This document shows positions 1 through 8,185 of a DNA stretch of 64,000 nt, in pieces; the first letter of the stretch is position 1; the number at the start of each line of letters is the position of its first letter. A program made the position numbers and the translations under genes. This DNA comes from Defluviicoccus sp. (lineage in GTDB: Bacteria; Pseudomonadota; Alphaproteobacteria; Rhodospirillales; Defluviicoccaceae). Location of the stretch: contig JARSSM010000022.1 of NCBI GenBank assembly GCA_029624735.1, positions 234,756 through 298,755 of the forward strand. The letters are read 5' to 3'. Under the pieces are notes generated by a model, which was given only the letters and a program-made list of their open reading frames with translations, was not told where the DNA came from and made no database searches.

Positions 1-1201
1 AGGTGACCGGCAGCACGAGCGGCTCCGCCGGCGCCGGCAGCACCGGGTCGGTGGCGGGATCATGGGCGGCCACGGCCTTGGGCAGGGTGAGCGGTGCGGC
101 GCTTGCAGTCACCTCGTTGGTAGCATCGGTGCCGGTGTTGGCGCCTGCGGGTATGCGCACCGGGGCAACCTTGATGGGCGCAGACGCATCGGCCGCTGAA
201 GCCGGTGCCGCAGACTCTTCGCTGTTCTGCATAAGCACTTCGGCCTCGCCACGGCTGACATCGGGCACGAGTACGCCCGGGGCCTGCCCTTGCAGCGCCC
301 GCTTGCGGACTCGCGCGGATCCCGTATCGCCCGGTGCGAGGCTGGCAAGGTTGGCACTGCTGCCACCGGAGCGGCCGGCGATCCCGAATACGACTGCTGC
401 CCGCTCCTGCTGCGGCATCTTCGCAAGCGAGCGGTAAAGCGCCATGACCTTGCGGAGTTCGGCTTCGCTCAAATCCCGCGATGCCGTGCGTGCGGCGTCG
501 GCAATCTGGCCTCTCATGGCCAGCGCGAGGGCAAGGTTCTGCCGCGTGCGCGCGTCGGCCGAAGGCTCTGTGGCAAGCTGGGTCAGGAGGGCGACCGCTT
601 CGTCATGCTCGCCGGCCAGGGCTTTCGACAGGGCGAAATTGCTGCGGACGCCGGCATCGTGCGGTGCGAGCGCAAGCGCACGCGTGTAGGCCTCGCGCGC
701 CTCGTCCGGCTTCCCCAAGAGATCGAGGCTGACAGCAATGCCGTTCAACGCCTTGCCGTCACCTGAATCAAGCGCCAGGGCCTCGCGGTAGGCCTCGAGG
801 GCCTGTTCCGGCCGGCCCGACTTGAGTAGGAGGCCGGCATACTTGCGGCGAATGGCGCTGTCGTTGCCGGAGCGGGTTATCGCTTCGCGCCACAACTCCA
901 GCGCCTTCTCGGTGGAGCCGAGTGCGGTGGCCGTTTCAGCCAAGCCGATCAGCGGCGCCGGCTGCGACGGATCCACCTCGTGCGCACGGCTATAGAAGAT
1001 GGAGGCCGATGCCAAGTCGCCGCCGGCACGAACGCTGTCTGCCATCCGCATCGCCTGCACATACTTGCTGTCAGCGCTGCCCAGCTTCCCCTTCGCGCCA
1101 CCGGCCTCGAATGCGGCACACCCTCCAAGCAGAAGCGAAAGCGCAACGAGCGCGATGACAGCAGAGGGAGGGGCGGTTCGACGATGATGAGATGGCCTCA
1201 T
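1..1201 (-). CDS. TPR-repeat lipoprotein, TadD-like (3' end outside window)
   Basis: The frame is open from the ATG at 1201 to the window edge, so the C terminus is missing (400 codons seen). The N terminus is a lipoprotein signal: basic MRPSHHRR, a hydrophobic stretch, and the lipobox LLGGC near residue 31. Residues about 45-230 form several tetratricopeptide repeats of the A-x-x-x-Y-x-x-A-L type (for example EAYREALALD and EAYTRALALA). After about residue 270 the chain becomes Ala/Pro-rich and low in complexity, a usual linker before a C-terminal domain such as SPOR. TadD proteins are outer-membrane lipoproteins that help assemble the Tad pilus secretin. No other tad gene is visible here, so the exact role is inferred from architecture only. 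Confidence 0.75.
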   Translation of the reverse strand, partial: MRPSHHRRTAPPSAVIALVALSLLLGGCAAFEAGGAKGKLGSADSKYVQAMRMADSVRAGGDLASASIFYSRAHEVDPSQPAPLIGLAETATALGSTEKALELWREAITRSGNDSAIRRKYAGLLLKSGRPEQALEAYREALALDSGDGKALNGIAVSLDLLGKPDEAREAYTRALALAPHDAGVRSNFALSKALAGEHDEAVALLTQLATEPSADARTRQNLALALAMRGQIADAARTASRDLSEAELRKVMALYRSLAKMPQQERAAVVFGIAGRSGGSSANLASLAPGDTGSARVRKRALQGQAPGVLVPDVSRGEAEVLMQNSEESAAPASAADASAPIKVAPVRIPAGANTGTDATNEVTASAAPLTLPKAVAAHDPATDPVLPAPAEPLVLPVT

Positions 1202-1398
1202 TTGCGATCTCTCCTCACGCCAGCCTGCAAGAGTCTAGCTCAAGACGTCCAATCCGAATGTGGACTCGGCCACATTCGTGTCAGGGCGAATAATGCCTGC
1301 TCTGCGTTAACAGGAAGTTTGCAATTTTGTGGTGTTTTATGCGCACCGTAGTCCGGAACCAGGCTCTCCGGGGTGCTAGGCGTGAAAGGCATCGACGC

Positions 1399-1896
1399 AT
1401 GAAGAAAGAGTATCTTGAGTTCACGCGGCTGATCGAGCGGCTGCACCGGCGCTTTCTTGATCTCCTGCGCGCCGAGCTGAACCATCTCAGCATTCGTGAC
1501 ATCAATAGTGTTCAGGCGCTGCTGCTCGCCAACATCGGCGAGGAGCAGATTGCTATCCGCGATCTCGTCGAGCGTGGCTACTACCAAGGCTCGAACGTGT
1601 CGTATAACATCAAGAAGCTGGCGGAAATGGGCTACCTGGAACAGGAACGTTCCGCGCATGATCGCCGTTCGGTGAGCATCCGGCTGACCGCCAAGGCCAT
1701 GAACGTGGTCGAGCGGATCCGTGAGCTGGAGCAGCGGATCGCCGGCGAGCTCGACCAGCAGGACTTCGGCAGCACCGAGATCGAAACCGTTTGCCAGGCA
1801 CTGCGGCGGGTCGAGCGGACGTGGACGGACTACGTCCACTACGGGCGCTCATACCGCGGGGGGAGCGACGTTCCCGAGGTTGTCGCCGCCGAATAG
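1399..1896 (+). CDS. MarR-family winged-helix regulator, LdtR-like
   Basis: A protein of 165 residues starting at ATG 1399 (MKKEYLEF), with AAAGG about 10 bases upstream. An in-frame start 72 bases earlier has no comparable ribosome site and adds residues that are not family-like. The core (DINSVQALLLANIG, then LVERGYYQGSNVSYNIKKL, then the wing QERSAHDRRSVSIRLT) is a MarR winged helix. The recognition helix with GSNVSYNIKKL resembles the alphaproteobacterial LdtR group, which controls L,D-transpeptidase and stress genes. Its 3' end overlaps the convergent phosphatase gene by 48 bases. The MarR assignment is firm; LdtR orthology is inferred from memory of the family. Confidence 0.88.
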   Translation: MKKEYLEFTRLIERLHRRFLDLLRAELNHLSIRDINSVQALLLANIGEEQIAIRDLVERGYYQGSNVSYNIKKLAEMGYLEQERSAHDRRSVSIRLTAKAMNVVERIRELEQRIAGELDQQDFGSTEIETVCQALRRVERTWTDYVHYGRSYRGGSDVPEVVAAE

Positions 1897-2571
1897 CGGC
1901 AGCCGTGCCAGCGCCGTTGCGATTGAGCCGCCCAGGATCACCTCGAACCGGCCGACGGACTGCTGCTGCAGGGCCGCCTCCCGCTCCGACGGCCGGGATC
2001 CGACGCCGGTTGCGACCAGCAGCCCGCCAGCGAGGCCGGCACGGGCGGCAGCGATGATGTCGGACGCGCGGTCGCCGATGAGCCAGGACTGCGCGAGCGC
2101 GATCGGCAACAGACCGGCAGCGCGGCGGACGAGGCCGGGGTTCGGCTTGCGGTCCGGATGGTCGGGATGATTGTAGGGGGCGCGGCCGCTGGGATGATGC
2201 GGACAGGCCAGGACCGCATCGATGAAAGCGCCGGCGTCTGCCAGCTCGGTCAGCATGCGCGCCTGAACGGCGGCGAAATCCGCCCACTCGAACAGGGAAC
2301 GCGCGATCCCTGACTGGTTGGTGACGATGACGACCGCCACCTCGTTGCGGTTGGCGGACGCGATCACCTCGGCGGCGCCGGGAATGAGGCGAACCTCCTC
2401 CGCCCGGCTGATGAATCCCACCTCCTCGATGATCGTGCCATCACGATCGAGAAACAGGGCCGGCCGAGGCGCCTGCGATCGCGTCGGCCGTAAGATCTCG
2501 ACCCATGCGCCGTCCGCGTCAAGCGGAACTGCGGTCGTCGTAGCGCCACCCCCCGAGGGATCAGATGCCAT
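1849..2571 (-). CDS. gmhB: HAD-IIIA phosphatase, GmhB-like
   Basis: A HAD hydrolase of 240 residues. Motif I is DRDGT at residues 42-46 (nucleophile and acid/base aspartates), motif II is VTNQSG, and the motif III/IV region is RKPNPG followed by IGDRASDI. This matches D-glycero-D-manno-heptose 1,7-bisphosphate 7-phosphatase and histidinol-phosphatase, which act in the cytoplasm on heptose precursors for lipopolysaccharide or on histidine biosynthesis. The zinc loop starts as usual with CPHHP, but the second cysteine pair seen in classical GmhB is replaced by a His/Asp-rich stretch (HPDHPD). The first ~38 residues are an N-terminal extension of low similarity. No heptose genes are adjacent, so the substrate is uncertain. 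Confidence 0.82.
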   Translation of the reverse strand: MASDPSGGGATTTAVPLDADGAWVEILRPTRSQAPRPALFLDRDGTIIEEVGFISRAEEVRLIPGAAEVIASANRNEVAVVIVTNQSGIARSLFEWADFAAVQARMLTELADAGAFIDAVLACPHHPSGRAPYNHPDHPDRKPNPGLVRRAAGLLPIALAQSWLIGDRASDIIAAARAGLAGGLLVATGVGSRPSEREAALQQQSVGRFEVILGGSIATALARLPLFGGDNLGNVAPPAV

Positions 2572-2586
2572 CGCCGGAACCCGCCC

Positions 2587-2919
2587 TCAAACGCCGCTGG
2601 CGACGCGCTCCGAAAGGTGTAGTCCAACCACGCCGATGACGATCAGGGCCAGGAAAAACACCTTGAGCGCGGTGAGTGGCTCGCCGAAATAAAGGACACC
2701 GACGCCGGCAATGATGGCGGTACCGGCGGCCGACCACACGGCGTAGGCAACGCTAATCGGGATGATCTTTACCGCCAGCGCGAGAAGCGCAAAACTGATC
2801 ACGTACGTGGGAAGGATCAGGAGCGACGGCACCAGCCGGCTGAAGCCGTCCGACAGCTTCAGGCAGGTCGTACCCATGGTCTCGAAGATGATGGCAAGTG
2901 CAAGATACACCCACTCCAT
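2587..2919 (-). CDS. Small multidrug resistance (SMR) efflux protein
   Basis: A 110-residue protein made almost entirely of four hydrophobic helices, the standard SMR length. The N-terminal helix has the essential membrane glutamate in the motif IFETMGTTCLKLSDGF (compare EmrE Glu14). Helix 3 has YAVWSAAGTAIIAGVG, matching the conserved YA(I/V)W segment. SMR proteins form antiparallel dimers that exchange protons for cationic toxic compounds or guanidinium across the inner membrane. It lies 15 bases downstream of the GmhB-like gene's start on the same strand and could be cotranscribed with it. The substrate cannot be read from sequence. Confidence 0.9.
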   Translation of the reverse strand: MEWVYLALAIIFETMGTTCLKLSDGFSRLVPSLLILPTYVISFALLALAVKIIPISVAYAVWSAAGTAIIAGVGVLYFGEPLTALKVFFLALIVIGVVGLHLSERVASGV

Positions 2920-2939
2920 GGCTTAAGTCCCTCCCCCGC

Positions 2940-3476
2940 ATGGTCGATGCTGTGCTGGGCTTCTGGTTCGACGAGCTGACACCGGCGCACTGGTTCGTCG
3001 CCAACGCCGAGCTTGATCGCACGATCGCGCAGCGCTTTGGTGACGTGTACGCACTCCTGGCGGTGGCGCTGCCCGAGGGGTGGCCGGCAACAGCGCGCGG
3101 CCAGCTCGCGGCCGTGATCGCACTTGATCAGTTTCCACGCAACATGTTTCGCGGCACCGCGCAAGCCTTCGCAACCGATGCAAGCGCCCTGCGCATCGCT
3201 CAAGCCGCCATCGATGCGGGGTTCGACCGGCAACTGCCGGCCGTTCAACGGCAGTTTCTCTACCTGCCGTTTCAGCACAGCGAGCAGGCCCCGGATCAGG
3301 AACGCTCGGTCGCCTTGTACGCGGCCCTCGGTAACGAGCAAGCCTTCGATTTCGCCCGGCGCCACAAGGCGATCATCGACCGCTTCGGCCGCTTTCCACA
3401 CCGCAACCGCGCGCTCGGCCGCCCCTCGACGGCCGAGGAGACGGCTTTTCTCGCGACGCCCGGTTCCTCGTTCTGA
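2940..3476 (+). CDS. DUF924 family protein
   Basis: A protein of 178 residues if started at ATG 2940 (MVDAVLGFWF). A GTG at 2898 would add 14 residues but would overlap the divergent SMR gene. The family signature is visible: an early FWF, then LAAVIALDQFPRNMFRG, then YLPFQHSEQAPDQERSV, and near the end the HNRALGR-type motif HRNRALGRPST. DUF924 proteins are soluble and TPR-like in fold and widespread in proteobacteria, without an assigned biochemical function. It is divergent from the SMR gene, so both promoters must sit in a very short region or inside coding sequence. Confidence 0.85.
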   Translation: MVDAVLGFWFDELTPAHWFVANAELDRTIAQRFGDVYALLAVALPEGWPATARGQLAAVIALDQFPRNMFRGTAQAFATDASALRIAQAAIDAGFDRQLPAVQRQFLYLPFQHSEQAPDQERSVALYAALGNEQAFDFARRHKAIIDRFGRFPHRNRALGRPSTAEETAFLATPGSSF

Positions 3477-3482
3477 GGCCGC

Positions 3483-4487
3483 TTACGTTGCGTAGGGGCT
3501 CTTGTAGCTCTGCAGCACCTTGATGTAGTTGGCGCGCTCGAAGGCCGACGGATCGGCGACCTTGAGCTGGCTCATCGAGCCCTTCATCTGCGCGATCGAG
3601 TCGTAGTTGTGCCGCTCCATCCACTCCCTGGTCTGGTTGAGCAAGGTTTGCAAGTGGCCAACGCCGTTGCGCAGCAGGGCCGAGGTCGTCATCACGGCAT
3701 CGGCACCGGCCATCACGTACTTGATGACCTCCTTGCCCGTCTCGACACCGCGCGTCGCCGCCAGTGAGCATTTCAGCCGGCCGTGCAGCACGGCGATCCA
3801 CAACAACGGCAGGCGAATTTCGCTCGCCGAGCTGAGCTCGAGATCCGGCACCACCTCAAGCTCCTCCAAGTCGAAGTCCGGCTGGTAGAAGCGGTTGAAC
3901 AGGACCAAACCATCGGCTCCGGCTGCGACACACCGCTTCGCCATGTCGCCGAAGGCACTGAAGAACGGATTCAGCTTGACGGCGACGGGTACCGAGACCG
4001 CGGCGCGCACGGCCTGGATGACGTCGACATAGCGTTGCTCGACGTCCCGACCGCTCGTCTCCAGATCGGCCGGGATGTAATAAACGTTGAGCTCGATGGC
4101 CTTGGCGCCGGCTTCGGCCATCAGGCGGGCATAGTCCGTCCAACCGGCATTCGTGGTCCCGTTCAGGCTGGCGATGATCGGGACTTGGCAGGCGGCACTC
4201 GCCTTGCGGATGAGCTCCAGGTAGGAATCCGGGCCGACGCGGTAATCGGCGACGGCAGGAAAGTAGGAGAGCGACTCTGCAAAGCTCTCGGTTCCAGCCT
4301 CCGACAGAAAGTCGAACGACTCATTCTCGAAGCGGATCTGTTCCTCGAACAGCGAGAACAGGGTAATCGCTGCCGCGCCCGCGTCCTCCATGCGCTTGAT
4401 GCCGTCAAGAGACCGCGAGATCGGCGACGAGGAAGCGACGATCGGGTGTTTGAGTTTCAGACCCAAATAGGTTGTCTGTAAGTCCAT
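3483..4487 (-). CDS. Dihydroorotate dehydrogenase-like flavoprotein
   Basis: A 334-residue TIM-barrel FMN protein of the class 1 dihydroorotate dehydrogenase fold. Visible features are the start LGLKLKHPIVASSSP, the FMN-site strands IIASLNGTT and VAVKLNPFF, and the phosphate-binding end TRGVETGKEVIKYVMAGADAV. It differs from true PyrD, and this subgroup is usually found beside pyruvate or 2-oxoacid:ferredoxin oxidoreductases rather than pyrimidine genes. Here it starts 22 bases after the nifJ stop codon on the same strand, so the two are almost surely cotranscribed. The substrate is unknown; an electron-transfer or reductase role tied to reduced ferredoxin is inference. Confidence 0.85.
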   Translation of the reverse strand: MDLQTTYLGLKLKHPIVASSSPISRSLDGIKRMEDAGAAAITLFSLFEEQIRFENESFDFLSEAGTESFAESLSYFPAVADYRVGPDSYLELIRKASAACQVPIIASLNGTTNAGWTDYARLMAEAGAKAIELNVYYIPADLETSGRDVEQRYVDVIQAVRAAVSVPVAVKLNPFFSAFGDMAKRCVAAGADGLVLFNRFYQPDFDLEELEVVPDLELSSASEIRLPLLWIAVLHGRLKCSLAATRGVETGKEVIKYVMAGADAVMTTSALLRNGVGHLQTLLNQTREWMERHNYDSIAQMKGSMSQLKVADPSAFERANYIKVLQSYKSPYAT

Positions 4488-4509
4488 TTTCCGTTCCTCC
4501 CACCAGGGC

Positions 4510-7500
4510 CTAGCTCATCGACGCCATTTCTTCGTAAAGCTTCCACTTCCGGTCGACCATAGCCTGCGCCATGCTCATCAGCTGGTCGGCCGCCTTGGGG
4601 TTGGTGCGATACAGCATCCGATAGCGCAGCTCGTTCTCGACGTACTCCTTGAGCTTTATGGTCGGCCGCGGCGAGTCGAGCACAAACGGGTTTTCGCCCG
4701 ACTGCCTGACCTCGGGGTTGAAGCGGATCAGCGGCCAGTGCCCGGACTGAACGGCGCGGGTTTGCTGATCGAGCCCCTTCTGCATATTGATGCCATGGGC
4801 GATGCAGTGGCTGTAGGAAAGGATCAGCGACGGACCCGAGTAGGCTTCGGCCTCGCGCAGAGCCAGAAGGGCTTGCTGCGGATTGGCGCCCAAGGCGATG
4901 CGTGCGACGTAGATGTTGCCGTACGAGATCGCCTGCAGGGCGATGTCCTTCTTGCCGATCTGCTTGCCGGCGTTGGCGAACTTGGCAACCGCCGCGAGCG
5001 GCGTCGATTTGGACGCCTGGCCGCCGGTGTTCGAGTAGACCTCGGTATCCAGCACGAGGATGTTAACGTCGCGACCGCTCGCCATCACGTGGTCGACGCC
5101 GGATGAGCCGATATCGTAAGCCCAGCCGTCGCCGCCGATGATCCACACGGAGCGCCGGACCAAGTGATCAGCGACCGACATCAAGGTCTTGGCGTCCTCG
5201 GACTTGATGCCGGTGAGCACCTCCTTCAGGGCCGCCACGCGCGCCCGCTGCTGGCGGATCTGCGATTCGGTCCGCTGCGGAGCGTTGATGAGTTCGTCCA
5301 CCAGCGTTTCGCCGATCTGGCCGGCAAGGCGGACCAGCGTCTGCTTGGCAACCGTCATGTGGCGGTCGGCAGCCAGACGCATGCCGAGGCCGAACTCTGC
5401 ATTGTCCTCGAACAAGGAATTGGACCACGCCGGGCCGCGGCCTTCGCTGTTCACCGACCACGGCGTGGTCGGCAGGTTGCCGCCATAGATCGACGAGCAG
5501 CCGGTTGCGTTCGCGACCACCAGCCGGTCGCCGAACAACTGCGAAACCGCCTTGACGTAGGGCGTCTCGCCGCAGCCGGCACAGGCGCCGGAGAACTCGA
5601 ACAGCGGTTCAAGGAACTGCACGCCGCGCACGGTCGAGAAATCGACGCGGGAGCGGTCGTTGACCGGCAGCGTCTCGAAGAAGTCGACGTCGGCCTTGGC
5701 GCTCTCAAGGATCGGATCCTTCCAGCCCATATTGATGGCCTTCTTGCCGGACTCTTCCTTGCTCTTGGCCGGACAGACCTCCACGCACAGGCCGCAGCCG
5801 GTGCAATCCTCGACGTAAATCTGCAGCGTGTAGCGGGTTTCGGGGAAGCCGCGGGCATCGATCGGCGCGTGCTTGAAGGTTGCCGGGGCGGCCTCGAGCC
5901 GGTCCTGATGGTACAGCTTGGAGCGAATGACGCCGTGCGGGCAGACAAAGCTGCAGTTGCCGCACTGGATGCAGATTTCCGGTTCCCACGCCGGCACGAA
6001 CGGGGAGATGTTGCGCTTCTCCCAGCGAGTCGTGCCTGATGGGTAGGTGCCGTCAACCGGCAGCGCGCTCACCGGCAATTCATCGCCGCGGCCCGCCATC
6101 ATCATCGCGGTGACGTTCTGCACGAACTCAGGCGCCTTTGCCGGCACCACTGCCCGCATCTCCTGGGAGCTGGTCACGGCTTCGGGGACCTTGGCTTCGT
6201 GCAGATGCGCGAGCGTCACGTCAACCGCCTCGAAGTTCTTGCGGACGATCTCCTCGCCCTTCTTGCCGTAGGTCTTGCGGATCGACTTCTTGATGCGGTC
6301 GATCGCTTCCTCGCGCGACAGAACGCCCGAGATGGCGAAGAAGCAGGTCTGCATGATGGTGTTGGTGCGCGTCCCCATGCCGGTTTCGCGCGCGACCTTG
6401 AGCGCATCAATGACGTAGAACTTGAGCTTCTTGCTGACCATCTCCTCCTGGATCAGGCGCGGCAGCTTGTTCCAGACCTCGTCCGGGCCGTATGGGCTGT
6501 TGAGAAGGAAGGTGGCACCCGGCAGCGCCAGGGCCAGAACATTGGTCTTCTCGACGAAGTTGAACTGATGGCAGCCGATGAAGTTCGCGGCCTGGATCAG
6601 GTAGGCAGACCGGATCGGCTGCGGCCCGAAACGCACGTGTGAGACCGTCTGCGAGCCGGATTTCTTGGAGTCGTAGACGAAATATCCTTGTGCGTGGAGG
6701 TCGCCCTCCTCGCCGATGATCTTGATCGTGTTCTTGTTCGCGCCGACCGTGCCGTCGGCACCCAGCCCGTAGAACAGGGCACGGTGTACGGACTCGGGCT
6801 CGGTCGAGAAGCTGCGGTCGTAGGCGATGCTGGTATGCGCGACATCGTCGTTGATGCCGATCGTGAAGTGGTTTTTCGGCGTCTCTTTGGCGAGTTCGTC
6901 AAACACCCCCTTGACCATGGCGGGGTTGAACTCTTTCGACGATAGGCCATACCGGCCGCCGATAATCTTCGGCATCGCCGCGGTCGGCACCTTGCCGGCC
7001 GCAAAGCTCTCGAAGAAGGCCGTTACCACATCGGTATACAAGGGCTCGCCGGTTCCACCCGGCTCCTTGGTGCGGTCGAGCACGGCGATCGCCTTGGTCG
7101 TCGAGGGGATCGCGGCCAGCAAGTGCGACGCCGAGAAGGGACGGAACAGGTGGACCTGGACGAGGCCGATCTTTTCTCCGCGCGCATTCAGGTAATCGAC
7201 GGTTTCCCTGGTCGTATCGGCCGCAGACCCCATGACGATGACGATCCGCTCGGCGTCTGGGGCACCGAAGTAGTCGAACAGCTGGTAGCGCCGGCCGACC
7301 AGCCCGGCAAACTTGGCCATCGCGTTCTCAACGATGCCGGGGACGCGCTGGTAGAAGATGTTGACGGTTTCGCGGGACTGGAAATAAGTGTCCGGGTTCT
7401 GCGCCGTGCCGCGAATGAACGGGTTGTCCGGATTGAGCGCCCGGCGGCGATGGGCGATGACGAGATCAACATCGATCATGGCCCGCATCTGGTCTTCGCT

Positions 7501-8064
7501 GATGAGCGAAATCTTGTTGACCTCGTGCGAGGTGCGGAAACCATCGAAGAAGTGAATGAACGGGATCCGCGATTCCAAGGTGGCGGTCTGGGCGATCAGC
7601 GCCATGTCGTGCGCTTCCTGCACCGAGCTTGAGGCGAGCTGCGCGAAGCCGGTGGGCAGCACCGCCATCACGTCTTGGTGATCGCCGAAGATGGAGAGGC
7701 CCTGAGTCGCCAGCGAGCGCGCGGCAACATGGATGACGCACGGCGTCAGTTCGCCTGCGATCTTGAACATGTTGGGGATCATGAGCATGAGCCCCTGCGA
7801 CGCGGTGAAGGTGGTTGTGAGCGCACCACCCTGCAGCGAGCCGTGAACGGTGCCGGCGGCACCGGCCTCGCTCTGCATTTCGACGACTTCCGGGATCGTG
7901 CCCCAGATGTTCTTCTTGCCTTCGCTCGCCCACTGATCCGCCAGCTCGGCCATGGTGGACGAGGGGGTGATCGGATAAATGGCGCAGACCTCGTTGACGC
8001 GATAGGCGACGTACGCAGCCGCCTCGTTGCCGTCGATTGTTACCACCTGAGCTTCGCCCATCAA
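4510..8064 (-). CDS. nifJ: Pyruvate:ferredoxin (flavodoxin) oxidoreductase NifJ
   Basis: A single-chain enzyme of 1184 residues, the full length of NifJ/PFOR. It converts pyruvate and CoA to acetyl-CoA and CO2 with reduced ferredoxin or flavodoxin. The N terminus has the pyruvate-site motif YPITPSS. Two 4Fe-4S ferredoxin motifs lie near residue 693 (CIQCGNCSFVCPHG) and near 752 (CTGCGLCVEVCPAKS). The CAGCGE cysteines near 824 and a late cysteine in YSHCIAHG bind the proximal cluster. The thiamine pyrophosphate segment is near 975 (GGDGWAYDIGSSG, then NTGGQ). The start could be either of two consecutive Met codons. It sits between the GltD-like and DHOD-like genes, which suggests a low-potential redox module. 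Confidence 0.97.
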   Translation of the reverse strand: MMGEAQVVTIDGNEAAAYVAYRVNEVCAIYPITPSSTMAELADQWASEGKKNIWGTIPEVVEMQSEAGAAGTVHGSLQGGALTTTFTASQGLMLMIPNMFKIAGELTPCVIHVAARSLATQGLSIFGDHQDVMAVLPTGFAQLASSSVQEAHDMALIAQTATLESRIPFIHFFDGFRTSHEVNKISLISEDQMRAMIDVDLVIAHRRRALNPDNPFIRGTAQNPDTYFQSRETVNIFYQRVPGIVENAMAKFAGLVGRRYQLFDYFGAPDAERIVIVMGSAADTTRETVDYLNARGEKIGLVQVHLFRPFSASHLLAAIPSTTKAIAVLDRTKEPGGTGEPLYTDVVTAFFESFAAGKVPTAAMPKIIGGRYGLSSKEFNPAMVKGVFDELAKETPKNHFTIGINDDVAHTSIAYDRSFSTEPESVHRALFYGLGADGTVGANKNTIKIIGEEGDLHAQGYFVYDSKKSGSQTVSHVRFGPQPIRSAYLIQAANFIGCHQFNFVEKTNVLALALPGATFLLNSPYGPDEVWNKLPRLIQEEMVSKKLKFYVIDALKVARETGMGTRTNTIMQTCFFAISGVLSREEAIDRIKKSIRKTYGKKGEEIVRKNFEAVDVTLAHLHEAKVPEAVTSSQEMRAVVPAKAPEFVQNVTAMMMAGRGDELPVSALPVDGTYPSGTTRWEKRNISPFVPAWEPEICIQCGNCSFVCPHGVIRSKLYHQDRLEAAPATFKHAPIDARGFPETRYTLQIYVEDCTGCGLCVEVCPAKSKEESGKKAINMGWKDPILESAKADVDFFETLPVNDRSRVDFSTVRGVQFLEPLFEFSGACAGCGETPYVKAVSQLFGDRLVVANATGCSSIYGGNLPTTPWSVNSEGRGPAWSNSLFEDNAEFGLGMRLAADRHMTVAKQTLVRLAGQIGETLVDELINAPQRTESQIRQQRARVAALKEVLTGIKSEDAKTLMSVADHLVRRSVWIIGGDGWAYDIGSSGVDHVMASGRDVNILVLDTEVYSNTGGQASKSTPLAAVAKFANAGKQIGKKDIALQAISYGNIYVARIALGANPQQALLALREAEAYSGPSLILSYSHCIAHGINMQKGLDQQTRAVQSGHWPLIRFNPEVRQSGENPFVLDSPRPTIKLKEYVENELRYRMLYRTNPKAADQLMSMAQAMVDRKWKLYEEMASMS

Positions 8065-8185
8065 CTTCCTCCACTACCGCCGGCGCGCGATGGCCGCTTG
8101 CCCGCGACCGGCGTTCTCTTGGTCTGTTCGTGTCGTTCCCTTGGTCCGGTCAGGCCCTTGGCCGGTCAGGCGCTGTCCGCCACAC